64,000 nucleotides of DNA from Alphaproteobacteria bacterium (GCA_030428355.1 JAUIBL010000018.1:1-64000), one strand, 5' to 3'. Positions 54,806 through 64,000 are shown, numbered from the stretch's first letter. The notes: a model not told the origin generated them from the letters alone. Numbers and translations: made by a program.

Positions 54806-55612
54806 CTAGTCCTCGAAATGGCCGGCCGCGGCAAAGCCGCCGCCATGGGTGGCGATGAAACGGTCATTAATGTCGGGTTGCGGCGTCGCGGCCTCGACCT
54901 TGGCTCGGTACGGTTCGGAGCTGTCCTGCGGGCTGTAGCCGATATGCGCGGCCTTGCGGTTGTCGGTGAATTTCACCAAATTATCGGAAACACCATAGAT
55001 GACCGTGTGGCGCACGACAGGAGCCAGCAGCGACCGCCTGAAGACCTCGGCGCAGTCACGAAAACTGAGATAGGTGTTCAGCTGTCGTCGATCGCTGGGC
55101 TTGGGGAAGGATGAATAGACTCGGACCGAAACGCTCTCGAGCCCGAACTTGTCCCAGTAATATTGCGCCGTCGCTTCGCCGAAGGCTTTCGAGAGGCCAT
55201 AGTTGCTGTCGGGCCGCAGGGGGACGTCGGTATCAATCACTTGCGTGGTCGGATAGAAGCCCACCGCATGCACTGAACTAGCCCAGGTAACGCGCTTAAC
55301 GCCGTTTTTCCGACAGCCTTCGTAGAGATTGTAGAAGCCTCGGATGTTTGCCTCGAGGATGGCGTCGAACGTGCTTTCTTTGCTGACGCCGCCGAGATGC
55401 ACTACCGCGTCGACATCGCGCGTCATCTTGAGAACCGCATCGGCATCTGTCAGGTCGCAAATCGCGGCCTCTTCATGCGCGGCAAGGTCGTCGAACAGCT
55501 TTCGGTCACTGAGACGCAGAGTGTCGGCGATGTCGGTCAGCTCGCGCCGCATAACGGTGCCGAGCACCCCAGCGGCGCCAGTTATCAGAAGGCGGGTGTA
55601 TCGTTTTGCCAT
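54806..55612 (-). CDS. NAD-dependent epimerase/dehydratase family protein (uronate dehydrogenase-like)
   Basis: LLITGAAGVLGTVMRRELT, VVHLGGVSKESTFDAILEANIRGFYNLYEGCR, YGLSKAFGEATAQYY (YxxxK). Confidence 0.88.
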   Translation of the reverse strand: MAKRYTRLLITGAAGVLGTVMRRELTDIADTLRLSDRKLFDDLAAHEEAAICDLTDADAVLKMTRDVDAVVHLGGVSKESTFDAILEANIRGFYNLYEGCRKNGVKRVTWASSVHAVGFYPTTQVIDTDVPLRPDSNYGLSKAFGEATAQYYWDKFGLESVSVRVYSSFPKPSDRRQLNTYLSFRDCAEVFRRSLLAPVVRHTVIYGVSDNLVKFTDNRKAAHIGYSPQDSSEPYRAKVEAATPQPDINDRFIATHGGGFAAAGHFED

Positions 55613-55624
55613 GAATCTTGTCCT

Positions 55625-56826
55625 TCAGTTCAGCGCGGCAACAGCCGCGGCAAGGCGGTCGAGCGCCTCGGTCAGTTCGGCGCGCGAGGCGGCGTAGGAA
55701 AGCCGGATCGCCGGAGAAAGTCCGAAGACGGCTCCTTGCACGCATGCGATGTGCCCTGCGCTCAGAAGATGTCCGGCGAACGCGGTGTCATCGACGATCA
55801 CGGCGCCATCCGGGGTGCGGCGCCCGATCGGCCCATGGATCGTCGGGAAGGCGTAAAAGGCGCCGTCCGGAAGTGTGAAGCGCAAGCTGTCCATGCTCGC
55901 CAACCCGGCAAAGACAAGATCCCGCCGCGCTCGAAATTCCGCACGCGCCATTTCGACGAAGTCCTGCGGGACGGTCAGGGCCTCGACAGTCGCCGCGTGA
56001 CTGATCGAACAGGCGTTCGACGTCGATTGCGACTGGATCTTGGACATCACCCGGGCCAGCTCGGGCGCACAGGCGGCATAGCCGATGCGCCAGCCGGTCA
56101 TGGCATAGGCCTTGGCCACGCCGCTCACGATCACCGTCCGCTCCGCCAGCTCCGGGCATGCCGCCCCGAATAGGTGAACGGCGCATCGGCATACCAGAGC
56201 TGCTGGTAAATCTCGTCCGACAGGATCAGCACGCTTGGATGCCGCGTCAGCACCTCGCCGAGGGCCTTGAGTTCGGCCAATTTGTAGGCCGCTCCGGAGG
56301 GGTTCGACGGCGTGTTGAGGAATACCCAGCGAGTCTGCGGGGAGATCGCGGTTTCCAGCCGCTCGGGCGTCAGCTTGAACCCGTCCTTGATGCCGCAGGC
56401 CACGACCTTGGGCGTGCCGCCCAGAAGAAGCACCCAGTCGGTGTAGGATACCCAATAGGGCCCCGGGCACCGCACCTCGTCGCCGGGCTCCAGCGTCGCC
56501 ATCAGCGCATTGAAGATCACCTGCTTGGCGCCGTTGCCGCACGTGATGTTCTCGCGCTTGAATGTCACTCCGTTCTCGCGGTGAAACTTCTCGATCACCG
56601 CGTCCTTCAGGGCTAGCGTGCCGTCGGGCGCGGTATATCGGGTCTCGCCCCGCTTCATCGTAGCATAGGCGGCCTCGATGATGTTCTCGGGTGTGTCGAA
56701 GTCGGGCACGCCGATTGACAGGTCGATCACCGGAGCCTCCGCCGCTTTCATCGCCTTGGCCTTGGTCGAGATCGTGATCGCGGGTGAGGGTTTGATCAAC
56801 GTGATCTGCGTGGCTTCAAAGCTCAT
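55625..56826 (-). pseudogene. Class I/II aminotransferase disrupted by a single-base frameshift near 56164-56168
   Basis: N-terminal half in ORF 56131..56826 (to DAPFTYSG), C-terminal half in ORF 55625..56542 (from GAACPELAERTVIVSGVAKAYAMTGWRIGYA). Inserting one G in the G run restores TYSGAACPELAE. Confidence 0.88.
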
Positions 56827-58469
56827 TTGTCCTCATCCTTTCCGATGTAGCCGAGGCGCAGGTCGCGGGCGCGATCCTCTGCCGACCGTTCAGCCGGATT
56901 GCCGAAACCGCCACCGCCCGGAAGTTTGAGCACCAACCTGCGACCGGCTGGCACCTTCTGTCGGCCTTTCGCTTTCATTACAGTTCCGTCGTCGAGCCGG
57001 ACTATGCCGGGCATGCCGTCCTCGCCACCCTGGCGGCCTCGCGCGGGGTGCTCGACCCGGTCAAACATTGCCTTGATCCAGAATTCGTGACCGTCGTCGG
57101 CGGCAATCTCGATCACCTGCCCCAGCCCGCCGCGAAATTGGCCCGCCCCGCCGGACCCTTCGCGCAACTCCTTGCGCCAGACGATGATTGGGCCGGACTG
57201 TTCGGTCGCCTCGACCGACATGGCGTGTACCCCCGAGGGGAATGCTGTCGCGTTCAGACCGTCCAGTGTGGGTCGAGCACCTGATCCGCCAGAGTTGAAC
57301 ATCAGCATCTCCGCCGATTGCAGCCGCTCGCCCGGCGCGGCCTGGGTGCCGGCAACCGGTCGGGCTGATATCTGCACGTTCCAAAGCGCCCCGGCTCCTT
57401 CAGCCGGTGCCACATCCGGCAGAAATTTCGACAACGCCCCAAGGACAGTGTCGGGGATGAAGTGGCCCAGTACATGGCGCACAGCAACTGGAGCCGGGTG
57501 CTGGGCGTTCAGAATACAACCCTCAGGCGCCGAGACCGTGAACGGCTCCAGCGACGCGTGGTTGTTGGGGATCTCCGGCGCGAGCGCGCATTTCAGCCCG
57601 TAGCCACAATAGGCCTTGGTGTAGATCAAGGGAACGTTGATACCGAGGCTGCTCTGCCTGGACGTTCCTTCGAAGTCCGCGTGCACCCCTTCGGACGAGA
57701 TATCGAGCCGCACCTTAAGGTACACCGGAGCGTCGTAGCCATCGACAGTCATGTCATTGCCCCACGAGCCTTGCGGCAACGCTGCCAGTTTCTCGAGCGT
57801 GGCCAGACGACTGTTTTCGAAGATGAAATCGCGTAGCGCTTCGAGAGAGGAGAGTTCGAACTCGTCCATCATGCCCATCAGGCGTCGGTGGCCGATCTCG
57901 TTGCAGGCGGCAAGCGAATGCAGGTCGCCAATCACCTGGTCGGCCTCACGTACGTTGTGGCGTACGATATTGATCAACTCGTGGTTCAGCCTGCCCTTGT
58001 CGGCGAAGCGCATGATCGGGATGAAGATCCCCTCCTCGTAGACCTCGTTCGCATCCGGCCCGAAGCCGCGGCCCCCCACGTCAACCACATGCGCAGTGCA
58101 AGCGAAGTACCCCACCAGCCGACTGTCACGGAACGAGGGCGTAACGAAGGTGAAATCCAAGAGGTGTCCGGTCCCGCGCCAGGGATCGTTGGTAATGTAG
58201 ACGTCGCCCTCTGCGATATTGTCCTCACCGATCACCTCGATGAAGTTCTTCACGGCAACCGCCATGGCGTTGACATGGCCGGGCGTGCCGGTGACGGCCT
58301 GAGCCAGCATGTGCCCGTCACTGTCGAACACGCCGGCCGACAGGTCGCCAGACTCGCGAACCGAGGTCGAGAAGGCCGTGCGCACCAGGGTCAGCGCCTG
58401 TTCCTCGACGACCGAGATCAACCGGTTCCACATTATCTGAAAGTGGACCTTCGAGAAATCCGTCCTCAT
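56823..58469 (-). CDS. hyuB: Hydantoinase B/oxoprolinase family protein
   Basis: VEEQALTLVRTAFSTSVRESGDLSAGVFDSDGHMLAQAVTGTPGHVNAM, YITNDPWRGTGHLLDFTF, LKLPGGGGFGNPAER. Confidence 0.94.
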   Translation of the reverse strand: MRTDFSKVHFQIMWNRLISVVEEQALTLVRTAFSTSVRESGDLSAGVFDSDGHMLAQAVTGTPGHVNAMAVAVKNFIEVIGEDNIAEGDVYITNDPWRGTGHLLDFTFVTPSFRDSRLVGYFACTAHVVDVGGRGFGPDANEVYEEGIFIPIMRFADKGRLNHELINIVRHNVREADQVIGDLHSLAACNEIGHRRLMGMMDEFELSSLEALRDFIFENSRLATLEKLAALPQGSWGNDMTVDGYDAPVYLKVRLDISSEGVHADFEGTSRQSSLGINVPLIYTKAYCGYGLKCALAPEIPNNHASLEPFTVSAPEGCILNAQHPAPVAVRHVLGHFIPDTVLGALSKFLPDVAPAEGAGALWNVQISARPVAGTQAAPGERLQSAEMLMFNSGGSGARPTLDGLNATAFPSGVHAMSVEATEQSGPIIVWRKELREGSGGAGQFRGGLGQVIEIAADDGHEFWIKAMFDRVEHPARGRQGGEDGMPGIVRLDDGTVMKAKGRQKVPAGRRLVLKLPGGGGFGNPAERSAEDRARDLRLGYIGKDEDK

Positions 58470-60550
58470 TGCGCGGTCTCCTTGCGCTGGACGAGAAGGC
58501 AGCCATCGGCCTGAAGCGTCGCAGCGTAACCCGCAGTCACAATGGTGGTGGTCTCGGCTTCGACGATGGCGGCAGGGCCGTTAACCATGCTGCCAGTGCG
58601 CATGTCGGCGCGCTCGACGATCTGAGCATCGAGGAAACCGGCCTCGCGAGCATCGAATATCTGGCGCTTACCGACGCTCGGTGCCTCGTGTTTGGCCGCG
58701 ACGCGTTCGACAGGCTGCCGAGGAGCAGAAACGGATTCGGCCTTCACGGACCAATTCATAACTTCAACGTCGAGCGTTTCGAGCGGTTGGCCGAAGAGAC
58801 GACGGTATTCGGTCTCAAATGCGGAGCGGAGGCCCATCGCGTCGAGAGCCGTGCCGGGCAGGCCCACTGGGATCTCCCATCCTTGACCGACGTAGCGCAT
58901 GAATGCTTTGCGTTCGATCAGAAGCTCTGCGTCCCGGGCCCCTGCCCGCGCAACGGCGACGGCCTCGCGCTCAAGACCCTCCAACACGTCCGAGACCCAG
59001 CCTTTGTCGAACTGGCTAAGGCGAAGATAGGCCCCGCGCACCGCTTCGTAACCGAAGGGTGCCCGCAGAAACCCGATGGCCGAACCGACGCCTGCCCCCG
59101 GAGGCACCAGCAAAGCGTCGATGCCAAGCTTCTCGCACAGGCGGTTGGCGTGCAGCGGTGCCGCGCCGCCATAGGCGATCATGGTGAACTCGCCAAGTTC
59201 TTTACCATTCTCGACCGCATGCACACGCGCCGCGGCTGTCATGTTCTCATCGACCATCTCGATTACCCCGACGGCCGCATGCCGTGCATCCATTGCGAGC
59301 CTATTGCCGACTTCGGCCAACAGCGCGTGCTCGGAACTCTCGGCGGAGAGCGCGATGTCACCGCCGGCGAAATTGTCCGGATCGAGCTTGCCAAGGACCA
59401 GATCGGCATCGGTCACTGCGGGTCGATTGCCACCGCGTCCGTAGCAGGCCGGACCGGGTTCGGAACCCGCACTTTCCGGGCCGACCCGGATCTGGCGCAT
59501 CCCGTCCACATGGGCGAGTGAGCCGCCCCCTGCCCCGATTTCCACCATCTCGATCACCGGGATCGAAATCGGCATACCTGAGCCTTTTTTGAAACGATAA
59601 TTGCGTGCAACCTCGAAGGTGCGTGCAGTCTTAGGTGAGAAATCTTCGATCAGGCAGATCTTGGCCGTGGTGCCGCCCATGTCGTAGGACAAGATCTTGC
59701 GCAGCCCGTGCCGCGCCGCGACGTCGGCGGCATAGATCGCTCCGCCAGCGGGTCCGGATTCAAGGAGCCGCACCGGGAAGGCGGCCGCAGTTTCGACCGA
59801 GATCAACCCGCCGCCTGAATGGATCATAAAGACCGGGCAGGTAGCACCAATTCCATGCAGACTGTCCACCAGCCGGTTCAAATAGCTTTCCATCAGCGGC
59901 TTGACGAAAGCGTTCGAGCAGACCGTGTTGAACCGTTCAAACTCGCGCATCTGGGGCGAAACCTCAGACGAGATCGAAATGCTGACGCCTGGCGCGTTCT
60001 CTGCAACGATGTCCCGGGCTCGAATTTCATGCGCTGGGTTGACGTAGGAGTGCATGAAGCCGATGGCGACACTCTCATAGCCTTCGGCCGCCACGTGTTT
60101 GGCGAAAGTCATGACAGCTGCCTCGTCCAATGCCTCCAGCTCGCGGCCAGATGCGCCAATCCGGCCAGCTGCAATGAAGCGCGCATCACGAGCGATGAGG
60201 GGCGCGGGAAGGACGATGTTCAAGTCGTATTGCTCGAACCGGTTTTCAGTGCGCATCTCGATGACGTCCCGAAACCCTTTCGAGGTCAGGAAGGCAGTCT
60301 TGGCCCCGCGGCGCTCGATCAGCGCGTTGGTCGCCAGCGTCGTGCCGTGGATGACGATGTCTATGGCGCCGAGCTCGATACCAGCATTCTTTGCAACGCG
60401 AAGTACGCCATCCAAGATCGCCTGCTCGGGCGCGGAATAGTTGGTCAGGAGCTTTGTCGAGAACAGCTCTTCGCCGATCTCCATCGCGACGTCGGTGAAG
60501 GTGCCGCCGATGTCGACGCCCAGCCGAACCGGTTTGCCGTCATGTGTCAT
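58466..60550 (-). CDS. hyuA: Hydantoinase A/oxoprolinase family protein
   Basis: VRLGVDIGGTFTDVAMEIGEELFSTKLLTNYSAPEQAILDGV, SYDMGGTTAKICLIED; true start ATG at 60550 within ORF 58466..60868. Confidence 0.94.
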   Translation of the reverse strand: MTHDGKPVRLGVDIGGTFTDVAMEIGEELFSTKLLTNYSAPEQAILDGVLRVAKNAGIELGAIDIVIHGTTLATNALIERRGAKTAFLTSKGFRDVIEMRTENRFEQYDLNIVLPAPLIARDARFIAAGRIGASGRELEALDEAAVMTFAKHVAAEGYESVAIGFMHSYVNPAHEIRARDIVAENAPGVSISISSEVSPQMREFERFNTVCSNAFVKPLMESYLNRLVDSLHGIGATCPVFMIHSGGGLISVETAAAFPVRLLESGPAGGAIYAADVAARHGLRKILSYDMGGTTAKICLIEDFSPKTARTFEVARNYRFKKGSGMPISIPVIEMVEIGAGGGSLAHVDGMRQIRVGPESAGSEPGPACYGRGGNRPAVTDADLVLGKLDPDNFAGGDIALSAESSEHALLAEVGNRLAMDARHAAVGVIEMVDENMTAAARVHAVENGKELGEFTMIAYGGAAPLHANRLCEKLGIDALLVPPGAGVGSAIGFLRAPFGYEAVRGAYLRLSQFDKGWVSDVLEGLEREAVAVARAGARDAELLIERKAFMRYVGQGWEIPVGLPGTALDAMGLRSAFETEYRRLFGQPLETLDVEVMNWSVKAESVSAPRQPVERVAAKHEAPSVGKRQIFDAREAGFLDAQIVERADMRTGSMVNGPAAIVEAETTTIVTAGYAATLQADGCLLVQRKETAQ

Positions 60551-61320
60551 GCCTGCGCCTTCCCAAAACTTGACATCAGCGCGTCGGCGCCACGTGCCAG
60601 GATGCCGAGGTCCGACCCCACCGCGACCACGCGGAAACCATCCGCGATATAGCGATCCGCATCCACCTTGACGGAGGCGAGTGTGCCCGCGCTCTTTCCT
60701 TGTTCGGTTGCCGCTTCGTGCACGGAAGCGATGGCGTCCTGCACGTGCGGCGCGTTCGGGTTGTGCATCGCGCCGAGGTTGGTCGACAGGTCTCCGGGCC
60801 CGACGAAGAGCGCATCCACACCATCGACGGCGGCAATCTCGGCGGCGTTGCGCACGCCCTCGGCACACTCGATCTGAAGCGTCAGGAGCTGGTTGCGATG
60901 CGCCGCCTCGTGGTAACCCTTGATCCGCCCGAACTGGTTCGCCCGGTGCCCCACCGAAAAGCCCCTGATGCCGTCGGGCGCATAGCGCGTCGCCGCCACG
61001 ATGCGGCTGGCCTGCTCGGCATTGCGTACATTCGGGATCATCAAGTTGCGTGCGCCTGCATCCACGAACTGCTTGATCAGGTTCGTGTCGTCCGAGGGCA
61101 GCCGCACCACCGGCTCGGTCGCGAAAGCGGCCAGAACCTGGAGCTGCGCCATTACGGTCCGCAGGTCGTTCGGGCTGTGTTCACCGTCGATCAGCACCCA
61201 ATCACAGCCAGCACCAGCAACGACTTCGGTGGTGCATGCGCCTGCAAGCGAGCACCAGATACCCAGCTGTAACTGCTTGGAAATTAGGTTGGCTTTCAGA
61301 ACATTTGGACTCTCCTGCAT
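60547..61320 (-). CDS. HpcH/HpaI aldolase/citrate lyase family protein
   Basis: LGIWCSLAGACTTEVVAGAGCDWVLIDGEHSPNDL, IECAEGVRNAAEIAAVDGVDALFVGPGDLSTNLG; start ATG at 61320. Confidence 0.92.
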   Translation of the reverse strand: MQESPNVLKANLISKQLQLGIWCSLAGACTTEVVAGAGCDWVLIDGEHSPNDLRTVMAQLQVLAAFATEPVVRLPSDDTNLIKQFVDAGARNLMIPNVRNAEQASRIVAATRYAPDGIRGFSVGHRANQFGRIKGYHEAAHRNQLLTLQIECAEGVRNAAEIAAVDGVDALFVGPGDLSTNLGAMHNPNAPHVQDAIASVHEAATEQGKSAGTLASVKVDADRYIADGFRVVAVGSDLGILARGADALMSSFGKAQA

Positions 61321-61361
61321 TGCGCCTCCAGGAAATTGAACTGAACCGATGCGTGTATTTG

Positions 61362-61380
61362 TATGATGTATGACATCATA
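61362..61380. promoter_or_regulatory. Palindromic candidate GntR/FadR-family operator upstream of the aldolase-hyu operon
   Basis: TATGATG-TATGA-CATCATA, 7-bp perfect arms, 41 bp upstream of the aldolase ATG. Confidence 0.6.
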
Positions 61381-61429
61381 TATTAAAGGTAAACCTCGGT
61401 GTTTCTCGAAAGACTCGGAAAAGGCGAAC

Positions 61430-61620
61430 GAATTCATGAAGACCGCCTTCATTGACCAAACGACAATGCGCTGGGAAAAGAGGTCGAGCACGACCGAGAC
61501 CGAGAGCCAGGCCTCCGCAGTCTAGATGTTGGTGAAGTAAGCCAGCGACTTCTCGTTCGGAGGGTCGGTGTTGAAGTCACGGTCGAGAAGGCTGTCGGCG
61601 AAGATCGACAGTCTATCGTC
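61430..61620 (-). pseudogene. Remnant of IS3-family transposase (integrase core)
   Basis: Minus-strand translation DRLSIFADSLLDRDFNTDPPNEKSLAYFTNI*TAEAWLSVSVVLDLFSQRIVVWSMKAVFMN matches the IS3 pattern (PNxKW..D.TYI.T.EGWLY.AVVLDLFSRR.VGWSM) with an in-frame stop. Confidence 0.72.
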
Positions 61621-61854
61621 GCCAGCACAATATCTGCCCGCCAAAAAAGTCTGCGCTGCATGTTGCGTTTGGTCAGCAGCGCGTGAAGCTCATCGCGCTT
61701 GACAGGCCAAACTAACAGCAGATGTCGAGACATCTCTTCTGCTGATCATGCCGCGACGGTGCCGCGTTGACGATCCTGTTTCAGGCGCGGAACACCAATG
61801 AATTCGTGTATATGACGGAAAACACTTCAGCAAATCCCTAAATGATGGCATTGA

Positions 61855-62691
61855 ATGCTGCGCAAGAAAAACGAGGTATTAATCCCGAACATGGCACGTA
61901 GAAAGACGCTTTCCACACAGGTTGCCGAGGACCTTGCGCAAAAGATAACCGGCGGGCTTCTGACGCCGGGGGATAAGCTTCCAACCGAAGCCGATCTGTG
62001 TGATCGATACGAAGTGAGCCGAACCGTCGTTCGCGAAGCCGTCGCCAGGCTGCGCTCAGATGGTCTACTTATCTCAGAACAGGGCCGCGGCATGTTTGTC
62101 GCCGAAAAAATGCCATCGCAGAAATTCGAAATAGACGAAGACGCCCTAGAGGCGCTGCCGGAGACGATCTCTCTTCTCGAGTTGCGGTTGAGCGTCGAAG
62201 TGGAGGCAGCGGCGCTTTGCGCTAAACGGCGGTCTCAGGAGGATGCAGACAGAATACGAAAGGAAATGGAGCGTGTCGATTCACAGCATTCCGACCCGGA
62301 TACCGTCGAGATACATTATGATTTCGCCTTTCATCTCATCATTGCCAAAGCTTCAGGCAACCCGTTCTTTTATAGCTTTCTCAGCTTTCTTCAAAAAATC
62401 ATCGTGCCGCGATACCGCCTCAGCACGCTTGTCTCGCAGCAGCTGAAGGACAGCTACTACGAGCGCATTCATGACGAGCATGAAGCAATTGTGGTTGCCA
62501 TCGAGGAGCAAAATCCGGTCGCGGCAAGGGAGGCTATGCGCAGTCATCTTAAGAACAGCCTCGCCAGGTTGCGGGCACTTTCGAGCGCAGCAGGTATCAG
62601 TGATGGTATCCAGGTCGAAGATCCGCACGCTCAAAAGCTTTTGCAGGATATCCTGTCCGAATGCCTGCCAGACCCTGCTGCGGGAGCATAG
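61855..62691 (+). CDS. FadR/GntR-family transcriptional regulator (FCD domain)
   Basis: wHTH TLSTQVAEDLAQKITGGLLTPGDKLPTEADLCDRYEVSRTVVREAVARLRSDGLL; C-terminal FCD-like LRLSVEVEAAALCAKRR...HDEHEAIVVAIEEQNPVAAREAMRSHL. Met at 61891 is an alternative start. Confidence 0.93.
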   Translation: MLRKKNEVLIPNMARRKTLSTQVAEDLAQKITGGLLTPGDKLPTEADLCDRYEVSRTVVREAVARLRSDGLLISEQGRGMFVAEKMPSQKFEIDEDALEALPETISLLELRLSVEVEAAALCAKRRSQEDADRIRKEMERVDSQHSDPDTVEIHYDFAFHLIIAKASGNPFFYSFLSFLQKIIVPRYRLSTLVSQQLKDSYYERIHDEHEAIVVAIEEQNPVAAREAMRSHLKNSLARLRALSSAAGISDGIQVEDPHAQKLLQDILSECLPDPAAGA

Positions 62692-62790
62692 CTCTTGATA
62701 CTGACACATAGACCCGTGATCTGCCTGACGTCGACACCTGCGGAAAAACTGGGAGTGGTCAAAACTTAGCGGGTCATGTTATTGCTTTTT

Positions 62791-62847
62791 GGTAGGGCTG
62801 GTTAGCCGACCGTTGAGAACGGCGGCTCGGACAATAGCCACGCGGTG
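62791..62847 (-). repeat. Degenerate second copy of the transposase 3' end
   Basis: Encodes HRVAIVRAAVLNGRLT on the minus strand; diverged copy of 63026-63082, which encodes HRVAVVRAAVLDGRLT. Confidence 0.6.
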
Positions 62848-63011
62848 GTCTGGGCATTGCCTTGTTTTTTCCGGCGGCCCGCAGGGCAAAAGAAGTAGTT
62901 TGATTTCACGCGCTCAACTCATGGGCATATTCAGCCCAAAGCTCAAAGGCATTGGATCGGGCGTGGCGGTAGGTGTCACGGGAGTGGGCGAAATGTGGGG
63001 GTCGTTGGAGG

Positions 63012-64000
63012 TCACGCGGCTCTTTGGTAGGCGGCGGTTAGCCGACCATCGAGAACGGCAGCACGGACGACGGCCACGCGATGTGCTCCCTTGGGTGACC
63101 ATCTCATGCGGCGGCGCTTTACCATGCGGGTGTTTCCGATGTTGTCCACGCAGCCCTCGGCCCGGGATGAAGAGATGGGAAGAACGGTGCGGTACCGCCG
63201 ACCATAATCGGTCAGGCGGTCCATGTTGTTCGCAAGGTAGGAAACACCGAGCTTGCACCTGTCCGGCGGCTTCTGCCACCCCAGCGATCATCTGCCGTCA
63301 ACCGAGCGCAATCGACCATCAACCATTGCAGACTGGTCGTGGCCTTCATGACTTTCCCATGCCACAGGTACCATCGCAGCGTTTCGGCCGGACGCTTGAA
63401 CAACACTGGAATGTCGGAGAAGCCCTCTGTCTGGAGCAGGCCCTTTACCGCATTCTCGACATGCTGAATGCGCATCGAAATGTGCCACCAGTCGAGGATA
63501 TGACGGACTGTCCCACCGACGGCATCGCGCACGAGATTCGGCAGGGCTGGTTCCCCGTCCGAGATCACAGTAACGGTTTGTCTGTGATCCCAACCGAGAG
63601 CCCTCAAGTCGTGGCGAAGTTGGCTGGCGGGTGACAGCACCGCCTGCAGAACAAGGTCGAAGCGGCGGCACTTGTTGTGGCTTTCGATCTTGCCGACCAC
63701 AACATCGAGGTGTCGCTTCTGGTATTCCGGCCGGCACCGGATATGTGCGCCATCCAGGAAGACCGTCAACCCGGGCGCATTCTCGGCGGGCTCCGCAAGC
63801 ACCGGCTCAGTCTGCTCGATGGCGTCGATGTCCCGGGCGACTGTGCAAAGACGGTTCCGCGCCGATGTATTCACCTGCTTGGCGCAAGGCAGGAAGGTTT
63901 CCAAGATGCGCGCCGCTTCCCGGAAGGAATGTCGCGCCCCAAGTTCGGCTTGTAGGCGCCGCAGTTCCGGGGTCGACCGATCCGGAAAAAAGTAAGCGAG
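63012..64000 (-). mobile_element. ISKra4-like transposase, frameshifted and truncated by the right window edge
   Basis: ORF 63212..63904 continues open to the window edge (LAYFFPDRSTPELRRLQAELGARHSFREAARILETFLPCAKQVN...FLDGAHIRCRPEYQKRHLDVVVGKIE...TVISDGEPALPNLV...HILDWWHISMRIQHVENAVKGL). The C-terminus (MDRLTDYGRRYRTVLPISSSRAEGCVDNIGNTRMVKRRRMRWSPKGAHRVAVVRAAVLDGRLT) lies in another frame. Confidence 0.7.

Noticed and set aside
58466-61320. Creatinine/N-methylhydantoin pathway feeding sarcosine oxidase
   Set aside because: HyuA/HyuB and Sox are both present, but no creatininase, deiminase or N-carbamoylsarcosine amidase was recognised, and the blocks are about 10 kb apart with separate regulators.
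1-64000. CRISPR arrays, tRNA/rRNA genes, anti-phage defence systems, prophage
   Set aside because: No regularly spaced repeats, RNA gene sequence signatures, Cas/toxin-antitoxin or phage structural motifs were noticed by eye; dedicated scans (tRNAscan-SE, CRISPR finders) were not possible.

Overview
This 64 kb window looks alphaproteobacterial (Rhodobacteraceae-like by gene content and codon style; tentative). It is almost entirely catabolic or accessory, and I saw no rRNA, tRNA, CRISPR array or core housekeeping genes. Main blocks: (1) 2.6-10.8 kb (+): a near-complete lysine/pipecolate catabolic operon (aminotransferase, AmaB-like ALDH7, AmaA-like FAD oxidase, HglS/DUF1338, YdiJ-type D-2-hydroxyglutarate dehydrogenase) with a divergent LysR. 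(2) 10.9-21.1 kb (-): a convergent operon with a peptide/opine-type ABC importer, an ADP-forming acyl-CoA synthetase, a StcD-like flavin/Fe-S N-demethylase candidate and an ornithine-cyclodeaminase/mu-crystallin protein. (3) 22.5-37.9 kb: a ProC-like reductase, three CocE/NonD hydrolases, an XRE-cupin regulator, a second complete Dpp-type importer, an alpha/beta hydrolase and an M81 (MlrC-like) metallopeptidase. (4) 38.0-48.6 kb: N-/S-demethylation genes (DMGDH-like GcvT fusion, non-pyrrolysine MttB-family protein, TetR, SoxBDAG, DmdA-like GcvT protein). (5) 48.7-54.1 kb: orphan SBP, amidase, class III aminotransferase, LysR. (6) 54.8-61.3 kb (-): a tightly coupled HpcH/HpaI aldolase-HyuA-HyuB-aminotransferase-epimerase operon in which the aminotransferase carries a one-base frameshift, followed by a FadR-type regulator. 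(7) Right edge: decayed IS3-type and ISKra4-like transposase sequence. The most interesting hypothesis is that blocks 1 and 2 together import, N-demethylate and oxidise a pipecolate-type compound (such as pipecolate betaine) to 2-oxoglutarate. That is inference. All family calls come from reading protein motifs by eye; no database search was run.
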